Source of the DNA: Spirometra erinaceieuropaei
Taxonomy: Eukaryota > Platyhelminthes > Cestoda > Diphyllobothriidea > Diphyllobothriidae
Assembly: GCA_902702965.1 (NCBI GenBank)
Contig: CACRXP010000001.1
Location: forward strand, 3,699,325-3,763,324
Direction: 5' to 3'
DNA length: 64,000 nucleotides
The position numbers and the translations under genes were made by a program. The notes beneath the pieces are model-generated. The model saw only the letters and a program-made list of their open reading frames with translations, was not told the DNA's origin and did no database searches. Shown in pieces: positions 23,041 to 34,389 of this stretch (positions are counted from its first letter, which is position 1; every line of letters begins with the position of its first letter).

Positions 23041-24990
23041 AAAATTGGGTTATTATAGCGCCCCTCGGGCACTGTCAGTCTCCTTTGAGCATAGGAAAAA
23101 AACCTAAAACAAACTCATCCATTTCGACAGCACTTTGACTTCATTAGTTTTGGGTGTCTGTTTAGCCAATAGAGCACGAATTGAGAGCTTGTTTTAAGTT
23201 AAAAGACTGAGTTCCAAGGAAAAATAATCACAAAAGTTTTCAAAAAGAACGATATTCACAATATAAAAATCGAAGTGTGCAGTTTGGTAGTTTCTGGGGG
23301 GGGGGGGGCATGAATAATATGTCCTTCATGGAAATTGAAGAACTTTGATATCGGCGTGACCTTGAAAGTATTTTCCAGTGGGGGTAAATTAGGGTGTTTG
23401 CTATTTAATAGTTGTCTGATATTGTAGCGGCCGAGGACGTCAAGGGTAGCGCACAACCACGTAACGGAATACCGAGGAAGAGATCCTGGCTTGTGTTGAT
23501 CTGAATACGATTGTTAGCAGTTCACGATACTCATCCATACATAAAGGAAGAAGAAACGATCAGTGGACGAGGAGATATAATGAACAGAAAAGGGAATTGA
23601 AAAGATGCATAATGACAGTTAGAAGTACAAACGGGATGAGTTACAACAGTCGACTGACCTGTCTGGGTGGAGAGGCGAGGCCAACATGCCAGCTGGAAGA
23701 CCGGTGGGGAACGCAGCGCTGAGGGCAACTGCAGGGAAGGGCCGAGGGGGTTGCCGATGTAGCGAGGGAAGCGGTCTTAGCGTTACGTCACGGTACGGAG
23801 CGGGGGAAGGGATCGGAGGAAGAGAGAGGAAGGGACACCGGCTATCTTCACCAACATGCGGCTACGCCATCTCCATCCTATGTCCGCGCGCCAAAAGTGT
23901 CACGGCATTCAAACAACCCTGCTCAGATCAGGGGACGTTACAATATGGCAGGAGTGAAATGACCGTTTTTTGTTTTACGAAAGTGGCCCGTTTCGGAAAG
24001 GGAGTAGTGTGTGTTTTTTGCGTGCCTGCATGAACTACTGACGGAGTCCGCATCACAACCCCTGCAGCAGCCCCCAGCTCTACGCTCCCCGTGGTTCAGC
24101 CAAGCAGTAATCGGGACTATATCGTTAGAGAAAGTCCTCTGGATCAACGTTTATCTACGAGTGTTCTTTCCTTCCCCTCTGGTTTCCGAATTTGTATGCA
24201 CTCACTGACGCTCTTTATTCTTCCTCTCTCCGCCGCTACTTATTTTTAATATACCTTTTACATTATTGACTATCTTATTTGTCCAGGTTAAAACTGTCTG
24301 TCTGAAATACTGTCTGCCGTGTGATGCCGAAGTCAAGAACTGAGCAAAAAAGCCAGCCGGGACCAACCGCTGTCCTATCTAATTCTATCATGACGACGAA
24401 CGTTAACCCAGGGCCGATCTCTCCGACAGGACAACGAGACGGACCTCCCGCTACAGTTGTCAGTTTATCTGGCCAGCTGTAAAGGGGCGGTCGCACATTT
24501 CCTTCGTGTTTTTTAGGCGACTTGCCATAGTTGTCTGGACTAAGAGCACGTAAAGATGAATATATATCAGGAGAAAGAAACATTCAATGGTAAATCACAA
24601 TCAAAGCTGTCAAAATAAGTTCGAATCATGTATCATATTTTTCTTGTGAATATGACATTAGAGGAGCAGTGGTCGACTGTTTACTAGAATCTAATATAGT
24701 TGTATATATGTTTAATATGACTTTATTATAGACTTACCTACAGCTACTATGTAGGGGTTTATCGAAAGGGATGTTATTATTAGCTCCTTAAGGGATATTT
24801 AGTGTCAGGTTGCATAGCCGATAGAAACGATAAAGGGAGGAAAGAAAGAATATCACTATCTGTTCTATGTTTATCAATGATGCTCTCTTTCATAAATTTG
24901 ATTGTTTTTAGTGCTATTATTATTCAATGGCTGGAATCATCAGACCCCTTTCGGACCAAATTCTATATCAAAGAATTGACTTGATAAATG
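23041..24990. other. about 2 kb unassigned
   Basis: Holds a 13-G run (23296-23308) and no ORF with a recognisable motif. Near 24399-24416 a plus frame reads NVNPGP within TTNVNPGPISP, weakly like the NPGP words at the start of some LINE ORFs. Confidence 0.3.
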
Positions 24991-25026
24991 TCCCATCTAA
25001 TTCAAAAATGAATGTGCATTGTTATT

Positions 25027-26117
25027 TTAAAGGAATTTCTTAGTCTTTATTTTAAACTCGATTTGGGTTCGACTTTTGCGGATAGATCTTGGAAGAGCAT
25101 TCCAGATAGTGACATCTCTTATGGTGTAGAAATTTGACCGTTGGGACTTTGTGAATTTAGGGATCCTTATAATATCTTCGTTATTTCTGATGTTTCTGGG
25201 GGCGTTTTGGTTTGTTAGTAAATTCATTTTGAGAATATCTCGATCATGGATGAACTTGAATAGGAAGTTTAGACCATTTTGGAGTCTTCTGATCCTGAGG
25301 AGTCGAAGACCGTATCTGTGATATAGTTCTAGGTATGACCACTGGATGCCATCGCTTCTGGACAAAGATCTAGTAAAACGTATCTGAATACCTTCTAGTT
25401 TCTTTTGGCCGTCTGAGGGCACTATACCGAAAAAATTGGGCAATAATTTACGAGAGGCAAAACGTACATTTTGAAAAGTTTTATTCTTAGTGAATTTAAG
25501 GTGAATTTTTTACATATGAATCCACACAGGCGATTGGCTTTCGGGGATATTAGTTGGACCTGGGGAGACAAATCAGGGGGACTTGTATGGCTGAGACCTA
25601 AATCTTTTACCGATGGCGCTCGTTATTTCATTATCCTCAGTTATTATGGAGGGAAGTTTTTGTGGGCCAAAGATCAGGAGATGGCATTATTCGGGTGAAG
25701 AGGGCATCTGCCATTGACTACTCCATTCGCTGAGTTTTCTGAGGTCAGTTCAATTGTTCTGCGAATATTGGCTACTGTTTTCCCGTTATATGCATATGAG
25801 AGTTTAAGGTCGTCCGCATATAAAAACGTCTTAGCTGATACTGCTATGGACGATAAGTCGTGGATATATATGAGAAATAGACCGGGGCCTAGGAGAGTGC
25901 GTTAAAGTACTCCACTGGTAATAGAGGATAGTTCTGAGACTACGTTTCGAATTCGCACCGCTTAAAATCGGTTTTTAAGATAGGATTTAAGAAAATCGAG
26001 AAGGGGAGGCCTAACTCCATGACTTTTTAGCTTTATTAGTAGTCTTTTATGGGGGAGTTTGTTAAAGGCCTTCTTTAGTACCGTATACACAGCGAAATCT
26101 GTCTTAGCTTATACGCA
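25027..26117 (-). mobile_element. LINE copy A, reverse transcriptase part, minus strand
   Basis: The minus frame at about 25905-25700 reads GPGLFLIYIHDLSS and FLYADDLKLSYAYNG, the RT catalytic box (YADD) with its preceding motif. The 25443-25027 frame reads SYLELYHRYGLRLLRIRRLQ and TIRDVTIWNALPRSIRKSRT, the C-terminal tail. Frames shift between these parts. The copy is 5'-truncated and dead. It is closely related to the copy split at 26893/30090. Confidence 0.8.
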
Positions 26118-26639
26118 TGACTTAATTGGCAAAGAACGCTACACATATAGACACCGTAGTCATTTGCACGCCGTGTCCAACTGACGATGATATACAGAAG
26201 AGGTACCCCTCTGGCACATCGTTATCCACGCTCTGCTATTTTTGCTCTTCTATTTCGCCGACTGACACAGAGAAGCCCTCCTCTAAGGAAGCAATGAGTT
26301 AGACAACTTGGCCTCGTACATGACCCTCCAAGCGCCTTCAGCGACTCAGAAAACAAAAGAAGAACCACGTATAAGTTATCTGCTGCGTAAGTGGATAATA
26401 CGACCATAAAGGCCGCTTATGCATCTGAACAGTCTTCCGAAAATTCTCTGCTTCATCCGTGGGGACAACTTTCTAATGCACGAACACCGATGTTTAGGGC
26501 AACCAGTTATTCATTTGTGACGGCACTGGGCACTAGCGAGAACGCTAATTTAGGGTCGATAAAGCAATTAAACGACCAAATATGTATTTCTTCCCGGCTG
26601 CATACACATGTGCATGCTTTTTCAGTCTCAGTCTGTAAA

Positions 26640-26893
26640 TAGGATTTTCAAAGGCTTTGCTAACCTCCCTTATATATACTGAATTAAAGCTCTGAGGGGA
26701 AGTTATTGTGGGCCAAAAATCAGTAGGTGGCATTTTGCCATCTGCTTCCCCATTCGCCAAGTTTTGTTTTTGAGATTGGCTTGGACTGTGCCGGGCATAT
26801 TGCTACTGCATACTCTTTATATTGCATATACGGGGTTTACGTCGTCTGCATATAAAACGATTTGGCTGAGAATGATATGGACGATATGTAGTG
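26640..26893 (-). mobile_element. LINE copy B, 3' side, minus strand (split by Penelope element)
   Basis: On the plus strand, words such as GGGAAGTTATTGTGGGCCAAA, the CATATAAAACGATTTGGCTG region and GATATGGACGATATGTAG match copy A at 25650-25870. It ends in TATGTAGTG at 26885-26893, which recurs at 30090-30098 where the LINE continues. The left limit is approximate. Confidence 0.65.
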
Positions 26894-26939
26894 AAAAGAA
26901 GCGAACAGGCGAATTCCACGCAGCAGTTCAGAAAACGAA

Positions 26940-27391
26940 GATGCAAACACTGAAACAAGAAATTTATTGGCCTGACGTTTCGGACTTTCACTCGAATCCA
27001 TCATCAGAGACATTCGCGGATAAAGGCGATGGTGACACAAGGGGTGCAGTATATATAGCACGTGGCTGCCGTGGGACCTTATGCGCACTGCAATTAACAG
27101 TTCTCGCAATCACCATTGTGGTCGTAATTGATGCGGTGGTGGCTTGTCAGTCCGAGTCCGAGTCATTAATTGCCGTGATTTCGTCATCCGTGCTGGATGC
27201 TGGTGTGACAGTTGCTCGGCAAATTGACTCACTGTCACTGTGATACTTGCTCGCCCGCGCCCTCCCCACGTGACTGATTCTCCTGCCCAGGGAAAATCGC
27301 AATACGGAATAGGCCACCGGGAGGTCATTGTGCTTGTTGATGGATTGCGGGTCTGAGAACCATGACTTGAGCAGCTCGCGGCTCACGCGGT
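26940..27391 (-). repeat. inverted Penelope terminal arm (left)
   Basis: The minus strand matches the plus strand at about 29630-30075. The same reading frame (KSWFSDPQSINKHNDLPVAY) occurs in both arms, and both carry the hammerhead core. Small differences cluster near the outer end. Confidence 0.85.
26974..27007 (-). ncRNA. hammerhead ribozyme core, copy 1
   Basis: The minus strand reads CTGATGA, a 5-bp stem II with loop, then GAAACGTC. All conserved core bases are present. Helix III would be only AC/GU without a loop, but ACGU is self-complementary, as in the small hammerhead variants of Penelope-like elements reported to cleave as dimers. Confidence 0.75.
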
Positions 27392-27545
27392 TGTCTTCTG
27401 AACTGCTACCTGGAACTCGCCTGTTCGGTTCTATCAGCAATCTTTTTGGGCGCGAAGCGCTCTGATCGGCTTGACGGTGGGAAACCTTTGCCCTTCGAGA
27501 GTCGTCTACATACGCGCAGATTCGATTTCTGCACAGGTATCTCGA

Positions 27546-29873
27546 CAACAATGTGCTGCCAAAGTGTGTTTCATACAAACCTCCGGTCAACACCGAGCTG
27601 GCGAGACGCGCAGTACTTCAGCATGGCCGACGAATGATCCGAGTGCTCCTTCTAGACTGTCACTTATGGATTCGCAAATACCGTCAGAGGATTGACCAAG
27701 AGAAAGCAAGGTGCTGTGAGTTCATGGGCGGGGACGGCACAAAACTGCTTCAGCAGAGGCTGGCCGAACGAACCCGCAAACATAAAGCAACACGCGAAGC
27801 AGTCCTAGAGAGCAAATTTCATAAACTGCCTGCTCCAATGTCATCCAAGAACGACAAAATAGTGCACAACTTGTCGTCAAAGGAGCTGACGGAGGAATAA
27901 ATGCAGGTTTTACGGCATGAAGCCTCATTCAACACAGCCGATGCCAAACCTGCCAACATGATCGCAGCAGTGGAATCAATCCTCAGCCAGACGGGAGCGA
28001 CAGACGAAACGAAGAGCTTCATTCGACACCAAGTGTCCTCTCTCCTCATGACTCATAGGCCGCGCGACGTGCTTTCCAAGGTCGAGCGCTATGCACATAA
28101 GGAACGCAGGGCCGACAACGACCTCGTTATCGTGCCTGCGGACAAGGGGCGTTCAACGGTCGTATTGGACAGGACAGACAACAATCAAAAAGCCAAAAGC
28201 TTGCTGGATGATCGTCAGTCCTATGTCCATGCAATTCCAACCCCATAAAAACGCGGACACGCGAGATTAACGCGACGCTGATGGCAATAAAGAACTCAGA
28301 TGCAATATCGACAATCGACCGACGCATGGCGAGAGCCCAAGAAACGGCCCTAGCCCGATTCTACGGTCCCCCAAAAGTGCACAAAGAGGGTGCTCCTCTC
28401 TGACCTATCGTATCGCTAAATGGCACTCCAAACTACGGACTGGCAAAGTGGCTGTTCGAACGTTTCAAGTTTCTGGCCTCCGATTCGAACACCACAGTCA
28501 GCTCTTCAACGCAATTCTTGGAGAAACTTAAAGGACTAGGTCTCCTGAAAGGCGATGTCATGGTTTCCTTTGATGTCACGTCCCTTTTTACTTCTATTCC
28601 GCAGAACCTGACAGTCGAGACCATCGAAGTACCCCTACGAGAGAAATACGACGAAACGGAGAACCGCCTCGACACGTCCAAATCATCCATCTCATGAAGT
28701 TCTGTCTCAAGACGTACTTTACGTTCGACAGAACAATCTACGAGCAGGTAAAGGGAACGCCAATGGGTTTGCCGATTTCGGGACTCATAGTCGAGGCGGT
28801 CTTACAACGGCTGGAGTCGCTGGTTTTCCGACACCACAGACCGAAATTCTGGGCTCGATATGTGGATAAAAACTTCGTCGTCATCGAATGGGATCAGGTG
28901 CTGACATTCAAAGAAGAACTTAACGCCGTCTTCCCGGACATTCAATTTACGATAAAGGAGGAGGACAACAATCAGCTGGCTTTCCTGGATGTCCTCGTCT
29001 GCCGCAAAGATTGTGATGGTCTAAACACCAAAATGATCAGGAAAGTGACAAATACGACGCAAATAATGAACTTCAATAGCAACCACCCGATCAGTCACAA
29101 ACGCAGTTGCGTAATGGCGCTATACCGGCGCGTTGAGACGTACTGCAGTGAAATGGAAGACAAGGTTGCTGAACTACAATATCTTCGACGGGTAATGAGA
29201 GCCAATGTTTACCCGCGCAACTTTTTCAACCAGTGCATACGAAAAGAACACCAGAGACCAAATCCAACCGCCCCCAAATGTTGGCGGGTTCTTCCGTACG
29301 TGAAGAACTTCTCGGAAGCCGTTAGTCGTCTTCTCACTCCACTTGGATTGGGGGTGCACACAGGCCGGAAGCAACCATTAGGCGCCAAGTCATGAGGCCA
29401 AAAGACCCGCTGCCGCGGCAGGAAACGTCTGGAGTCGTTTACCGGATCTGGTGTAGTTGCGGACAAAGCTATTATGTCGGAGAAACTGGCAGATTACTCC
29501 GTAACGGACTTGCCGAGCACGCAGCAGCAGTGAGGGGGGAGATGCTAACTCTCAGGTGGCGGCACATTCGACGGTACCCGGCCATATTTTCAAATTTCAA
29601 GGGACCGAAATCCTCGCAAGGGGTGACAAACGCGTGAGCTGCGAGCTGCTCAAGTCATGGTTCTCAGACCCGCAATCCATCAACAAGCACAATGACCTCC
29701 CGGTGGCCTATTCCGTATTGCGATTTTCCCTGGGCAGGAGAATCAGTCACGTGGGGAGGGCGCGGGCGAGCAAGTATCACAGTGACAGTGAGTCAATTTG
29801 CCGAGCAACTGTCACACCAGCATCCAGCACGGATGACGAAATCACGGCAATTAATGACTCGGACTCGGACTGA
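27546..29873 (+). pseudogene. Penelope-like RT and GIY-YIG endonuclease ORF, broken
   Basis: The N-terminal part (27553-28248) carries LSSKELTEE, then a TAA stop at 27898, then a conserved helix region (ADNDLVIVPADKGRSTVVLD), and stops again at 28246. RT motifs follow in another frame: RFYGPPKVHKEG (with TGA just after), VSFDVTSLFTSIP near 28570, KGTPMGLPISGLIVEAVLQR in the ORF 28694-29395, and RYVDKNFVVIEWD as the catalytic box. That box normally reads YVDD, so one catalytic Asp has become Lys. The GIY-YIG nuclease sits at 29392-29637 (VYRIWCSCGQSYYVGETGR) in a third frame. The copy is inactive. Confidence 0.85.
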
Positions 29874-30075
29874 CAAGCCACCACCGCATCAATTACGACC
29901 ACAATGGTGATTGCGAGAACTGTTAATTGCAGTGCGCATAAGGTCCCACGGCAGCCACGTGCTATATATACTGCACCCCTTGTGTCACCATCGCCTTTAT
30001 CCGCGAATGTCTCTGATGATGGATTCGAGTGAAAGTCCGAAACGTCAGGCCAATAAATTTCTTATTCCAGTGATC
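29630..30075 (+). repeat. Penelope terminal arm (right)
   Basis: Direct 3' end of the element; its inverted partner is at 26940-27391. It encodes the last residues after the endonuclease and then the non-coding pseudo-LTR with ribozyme. Confidence 0.85.
30013..30046 (+). ncRNA. hammerhead ribozyme core, copy 2
   Basis: CTGATGA at 30013-30019, stem II GGATT/AGTCC, then GAAACGTC ending at 30046. It lies near the 3' end of the Penelope element, the usual location. The predicted cut follows the C of GTC. Confidence 0.78.
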
Positions 30076-30089
30076 GCATCTTCGTCTTC

Positions 30090-30590
30090 TATGTAGTGAA
30101 TATATATGAGGAATAGATGGGTATCTAGAACGGCGCTCCGAAATACTCCACTATTTATATGGGATGGTTCTGACAAAACGTTTAAAACCAGTTCCACTTA
30201 ATATCGTTTTTGGGGATCTGATTCGAGAAATTCGAGAAGGGATTGTCTTATTCCATGACTTATTTGCTTTATCAGTATTCTTTTTAGGGGACATTGTCAA
30301 AGGCCTATTCACATTGAAGTATACTGTAGCTACCGTGTTCCCATCATTTCTATTGTTGGAAGCGAATTACTGGAAAGTGAGGTGACAAGACTGACAACTG
30401 TTTAGGTAAAAAAACATGTTGAGAGAAACGTATGAGGTTTACGTTTGTCATATATTCTAGGAATTAGTTTTAAACTATTTTTCGAGGATTTTAGCTATTG
30501 GCGTCTTTCAGAGAATACCAAGATAACTTTGGGTGTCAGATCGCTTTTCGTTTTTAAAGAGTGGTGCAAAGCTCGAATATTCCCAATGTC
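30090..30590 (-). mobile_element. LINE copy B, 5' side, minus strand
   Basis: Resumes at the duplicated TATGTAGTG. Plus-strand words (GAATATATATGAGGAATAGA, TACTCCACT, GATTCGAGAAATTCGAGAAG) parallel copy A at 25866-26010. It continues to about 30590, where a different LINE tail begins. Confidence 0.6.
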
Positions 30591-31327
30591 TGAAAAAAAT
30601 TTGTTGGTGCTCCAGGCACTGGTTCGCCAGTTTCTGTGCGATAGATTTGCAAGTGGCCGACCAGGCCGATGTGTGAGGTGAAGGTGTGATCGCAATGAGC
30701 ACAGGCATGGATCGATTCCACATCGCTGGCGTTGTGGGTGGAAGGTTGATGTTCGCTGGTGTCAGGGTTGTGTGCAGCGGTGGTAGTTACAAGAGCCGCC
30801 GTAGCGGATGTTGAGGCAATAGTGGAGGAGGATGATAATGGCAGTTCGGGAGGGCGGTCATTGTTAGTTGTCGGCATGGAGGATGAGGCAGAGTTGGACA
30901 AGAAGACCGCAGATGGTGTAGCCCGGATGCTGCAGTTGGTACGAAGATATCCTACAAGGCTGATTTGTGCCCGGAACATCCGTTGGCAGCGTAGGTCGAG
31001 GGTGGTTGGGCGTTGGCGTCGCGAGGTGGGCAAACTTGGGATTTGCGAGCCTCGCCTTTGGTTTTGGCGGCGGTTATGCGGTTGGCTTCGAAGATCACTG
31101 CGCCTATCTTCACTGTGCTCTGCCATGTCGGTCGGTCTCGAGCGAGATTTCTCAACTGACCGGGTTGAACTACAGACGTTTCAGAGAAGTCTTCAGAGTG
31201 TCCTTGTATTGACGGACTTGGCCTCCATGTTGGCGGAACTCGTGGCGACATCCCCGTAGAAGAGTCAGTTGGGTAGGCTCTCTTAGTCCATGCACTCGAG
31301 GTCGCCGCTCCAGCACAGTTGCAGTTG
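30590..31327 (-). mobile_element. LINE C-terminal tail with C2H2 fingers, minus strand
   Basis: Minus frames read QVRQYKDTLKTSLKRL, then LARDRPTWQSTVKIGAVIFE and ANRITAAK, then DLRCQRMFRAQISLVGYLRT, then HACAHCDHTFTSHIGLVGHL followed by TETGEPVPGAP. Two zinc-finger-like repeats and the TETGEPVPGAP end are familiar from a LINE class abundant in tapeworm genomes. The frame changes once near 31000. The 5' limit coincides with a TC/AC microsatellite. Confidence 0.75.

Positions 31328-31362
<35 letters not shown>
31328..31362 (+). repeat. (TC)n(AC)n microsatellite
   Basis: About ten CT units followed by about seven CA units, at the 5' edge of the LINE tail. Confidence 0.95.
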
Positions 31363-31437
31363 GTCAAACGGATTACCTAGTGTAGCATCTCGGTGATGTA
31401 AAAGTGGACATAGTCGTTAAACACCATGCGAGACATG

Positions 31438-34310
31438 TAATAATAATAATTTTTTTAAACACCCTTCGGGGTTCCATCAACGTAAGTAAAAATAAATTTA
31501 CATAAGAATTTTAGACGAGACAGGCATAATCTCTTCAAAAAGGCAAATCATAGTTTCTGAATTTGTAGTCCATTAAGAAAAATGATGAGCGAGCGGTAAA
31601 AAAACTCCACTTAAACATTTAAAAACGACTTGATTAACTTTACAGGATAAAAAACCCTCGCTAATAATAACACAAAAATGAGGGCAGGACTGGCCTGCAT
31701 GTGGCGGTATATAACGGATTATAATCGGGCATCGTCAGGGCAGAAATAAATGTCAGCCTTGAGGGGTACGTATGCGGGTCGGACAGGACTGGCCTGCATG
31801 TGGCATTGTATACGGGATTCAGAACGGACATCGTCAGGGCAGGATTGGTAGACCGGATAAGACTATTCGCGTCAAATAGGCCAGACGAGAGGAACCCCGA
31901 CGCGATCGGCCACAGTACTCATCGAGCCCAGCCGAGGAGTGGGGAAGGGGAGTACGACCAAATTAATAGTAGACGGCAAGTACTGAGGGTTCCGCCATCA
32001 GCGTCGACAAACCGCTTGAGGTCGAAATGCAGGAAATGACATCACGAACCGCGAAAATCGTCGCTGTATGTGGTGTTGAGTCAAAGCTTCGAAACGGGCA
32101 TCATCAAGGAAGAATTCATATGCCGGATGAGGCCATTCATGTCAAAGCGGCGAATTGAACACCAGTCTCGAGGTGATAGGAACCCAGGTTCGATCGATTA
32201 CATTCAGCCGAATGCAGCCGAGGAGGGGGCAAGGGGGATGCAACCAGACTACTAGTGTGTGGTAAATACAGAAGGCTCCGCTAAGAGCGTCGATAGAGTG
32301 AATTCTTTGAGGGCACAATGCATGAACTGAAAAATCGAAAAATTAGCATTTCTGATGAGGGATCCCAGGAAGCGATACGACTCACAAAGGAAGGAAAGGT
32401 GAGCAGATACGGAAAATTGATGGCGCCGTCCTAAATTCCTGGAGGCCCTTTCTCTGTGTCATAGAGAAGGTTATCCGGGAAGGATGAGAAAAATAAAAGT
32501 TTATTCGAGTCAGTATTCAGATAAAGGCGTAGACTTCTCTTAAAGGTGTGTAGATTTTCTGAAGATCTTATATTTATTGGAAGGTTATTCCAGGGGAAAG
32601 TATATCTGGAAGCGAAAAAATGAGCGCTTATATGTGAAGGAAGCTGGAGGAGGTATAATCAAGGGCGAGCTGCGAAGATTGTATGGGCGACTAGTAGGGG
32701 TGAGTGCTGAAATCCGAGGAAGATCTGAATTATTATTAATGCGAAAGAGGAGACAGAAGCCTGCTTCTAGTCTTCGAACTCATAAAAAGTTTAGGTTAAT
32801 TGGCTGGCATCTATCTGAGTAGGAGATATTTGGATGTTCCCTATCTAAAAGTTTTTTAGAAAACCGTCCTTGGACATTGTCAATTTTTAAACGACTGGCT
32901 TTATTCATCAACCCAAAGAATGGGCAGCAATACTCGAGAATGGGAAGTACAAACATACGATAGAGTCTAAATCTAATTTCAGGAAGATATAAATTGTAAG
33001 AAATAAAGTCACAAATATGGGCAGCTATGGCTGTAATTCTGTCAGCCTGTGGCGAGAGATCAAGATTGTTAGTGTGGCTTAAACCTCAATCCTTGATGGT
33101 GGTACATTCAGTCATAGGTGTGCCTTGAAAGACGACTGGTTGGGGTAGCCTCACAGGTCCAAAACACATATAGTGACATTGAGACGGAGAGAATTCCATT
33201 AGACATTTTGAGCTCTAAGCTGAGAGAGCAAGTAAGTCAGCATGGATTTGCTCCAGGCAATGAAGGCTCGTAGATTTATTGAAAGAATATACACATTTGA
33301 CATCATCAGCATAAGCCAATGATTGGGAATGCTTAGCTGCCGCCAAGATATCATTTATGTAAAGCGTGAACAAAGGAGGACCTAAAACAGGGCCTTGTAA
33401 GACACCACTTACAATAGGGTTTTCACTGGAAAGTGAAGATCCCACCAAAACCCTATGTTTACGATTAGACAGGTATGGCCTGATACAGTCTGTTAGGGGA
33501 CTGCGAAATTCCAGAGCTTCTAATTTAACTAAGAGTCTTTTATGTGACACTTTATCAAAGGCTTTACTAAGATCAAAATAAATAACGGCAACAGATAGAT
33601 GGTCATTACGAAGAAAGTTAAGTAGATTAAGAAACGACAAATGACATGTTTCAGAAGAGCGATCTGGTAAAAAACCATGCTGGGAAGGGCTAATAACTTG
33701 ATTGGCTTTGTAAAAAACGGTGATTTTCAAGGCGAAAATTTTTTCTAAGGTTTTGGTGAGAGAGGGTGCTTTATGGACACCTCGATAGTTCTGAACGTCA
33801 GAACGACAGCAAAACTTAAATTCTGGAATAATAATAATAATAGAAGTTTTCCAACAGTCAGGAAATAAGCCATTTATGAGAAATACTGAAAAGAGTTTGC
33901 TAAATAGAGGAGGAAAATCTCTTAACTGTCTTATAAGAGAATTTGTGATATTGTCCGTACCTACTGACTGACAGTTAGTAAGATGGTTTGTAAATTTTTG
34001 AATAGTTTTGGGATAAAAATTAATGATGCTGAGAGAGAGGCATCAGACAACTGAGGAATTAAAGGGGCTAGGCCAGTTTTAATGGTAAAATGTTTGGCAA
34101 TGAATAAATTTAACATTTCTGCTTTGCTTGACTCGTCTGTAATGAAGGCATCGTTGGTACTAAGCGAAGGCGGAATGACTTGATGGGATTTGGCAGATGA
34201 TGTTTGACGGAAAATCTGAGCAACTGATTTAGAAGCATTCACGACATTACTAGCTAAAGACTCTACGCCTATCTCGTGCGAGCCTCATTTTCGAAGCTAA
34301 TTCAACTATT
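31438..34310 (-). mobile_element. LINE copy C, minus strand, with 3' UTR
   Basis: RT frame 33730-33215 reads SQHGFLPDRSSETCHLSFL, AVIYFDLSKAFDKVSHKRLL, GPVLGPPLFTLYINDI and SLAYADDVKCVYSF: complete palm motifs with YADD. The preceding frame 34242-33961 and the following tail (about 32960-32500: YRMFVLPILEYCCPFF, YNLRSSPLIIPP) extend it. The 3' UTR holds the diverged tandem repeat at 31683-32340 and ends in a GGAACCCCGAAGGGT-type box and a TTA-rich tail near 31438. Several stops make it inactive. Confidence 0.82.
31683..32340 (+). repeat. diverged tandem repeat, unit about 270 bp
   Basis: Two aligned units (about 31797-32060 and 32070-32340) share in order GGCATCATCA/GACATCGTCA, a GCCGGAT/ACCGGAT word, TTCATGTCAAA/TTCGCGTCAAA, AGGAACCC, ATCG, CAGCCGAGGAG, GGGGGATGCAACCAGA/GGGGAGTACGACCAAA, and GCGTCGA. 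A partial unit lies at 31683-31790 (AGGACTGGCCTGCATGTGGC twice). Confidence 0.6.
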
Positions 34311-34389
34311 TCAACGATTCTTAGATGAACTGATAATGAGCCCACAGAAAAATATTTAAGCTGTTTCCGTAGCTTTTTAAGCCTGTTTT

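Larger units (their letters stand above)
26894..30089 (+). mobile_element. Penelope-like element with inverted terminal arms
   Basis: Inserted in LINE copy B between duplicated TATGTAGTG sites. The body on the plus strand (about 27392-29873) encodes the RT and GIY-YIG endonuclease of Penelope-like elements. The 3' end of the element (about 29630-30075) is present again, inverted, at about 26940-27391, so the insertion has arms of about 450 bp. Each arm carries a hammerhead ribozyme core. Inverted partial copies are a known habit of Penelope-like elements. Confidence 0.85.

Noticed and set aside
30759..31259. 166-codon plus ORF as a protein
   Set aside because: It is the antisense shadow of the minus-strand zinc-finger LINE tail.
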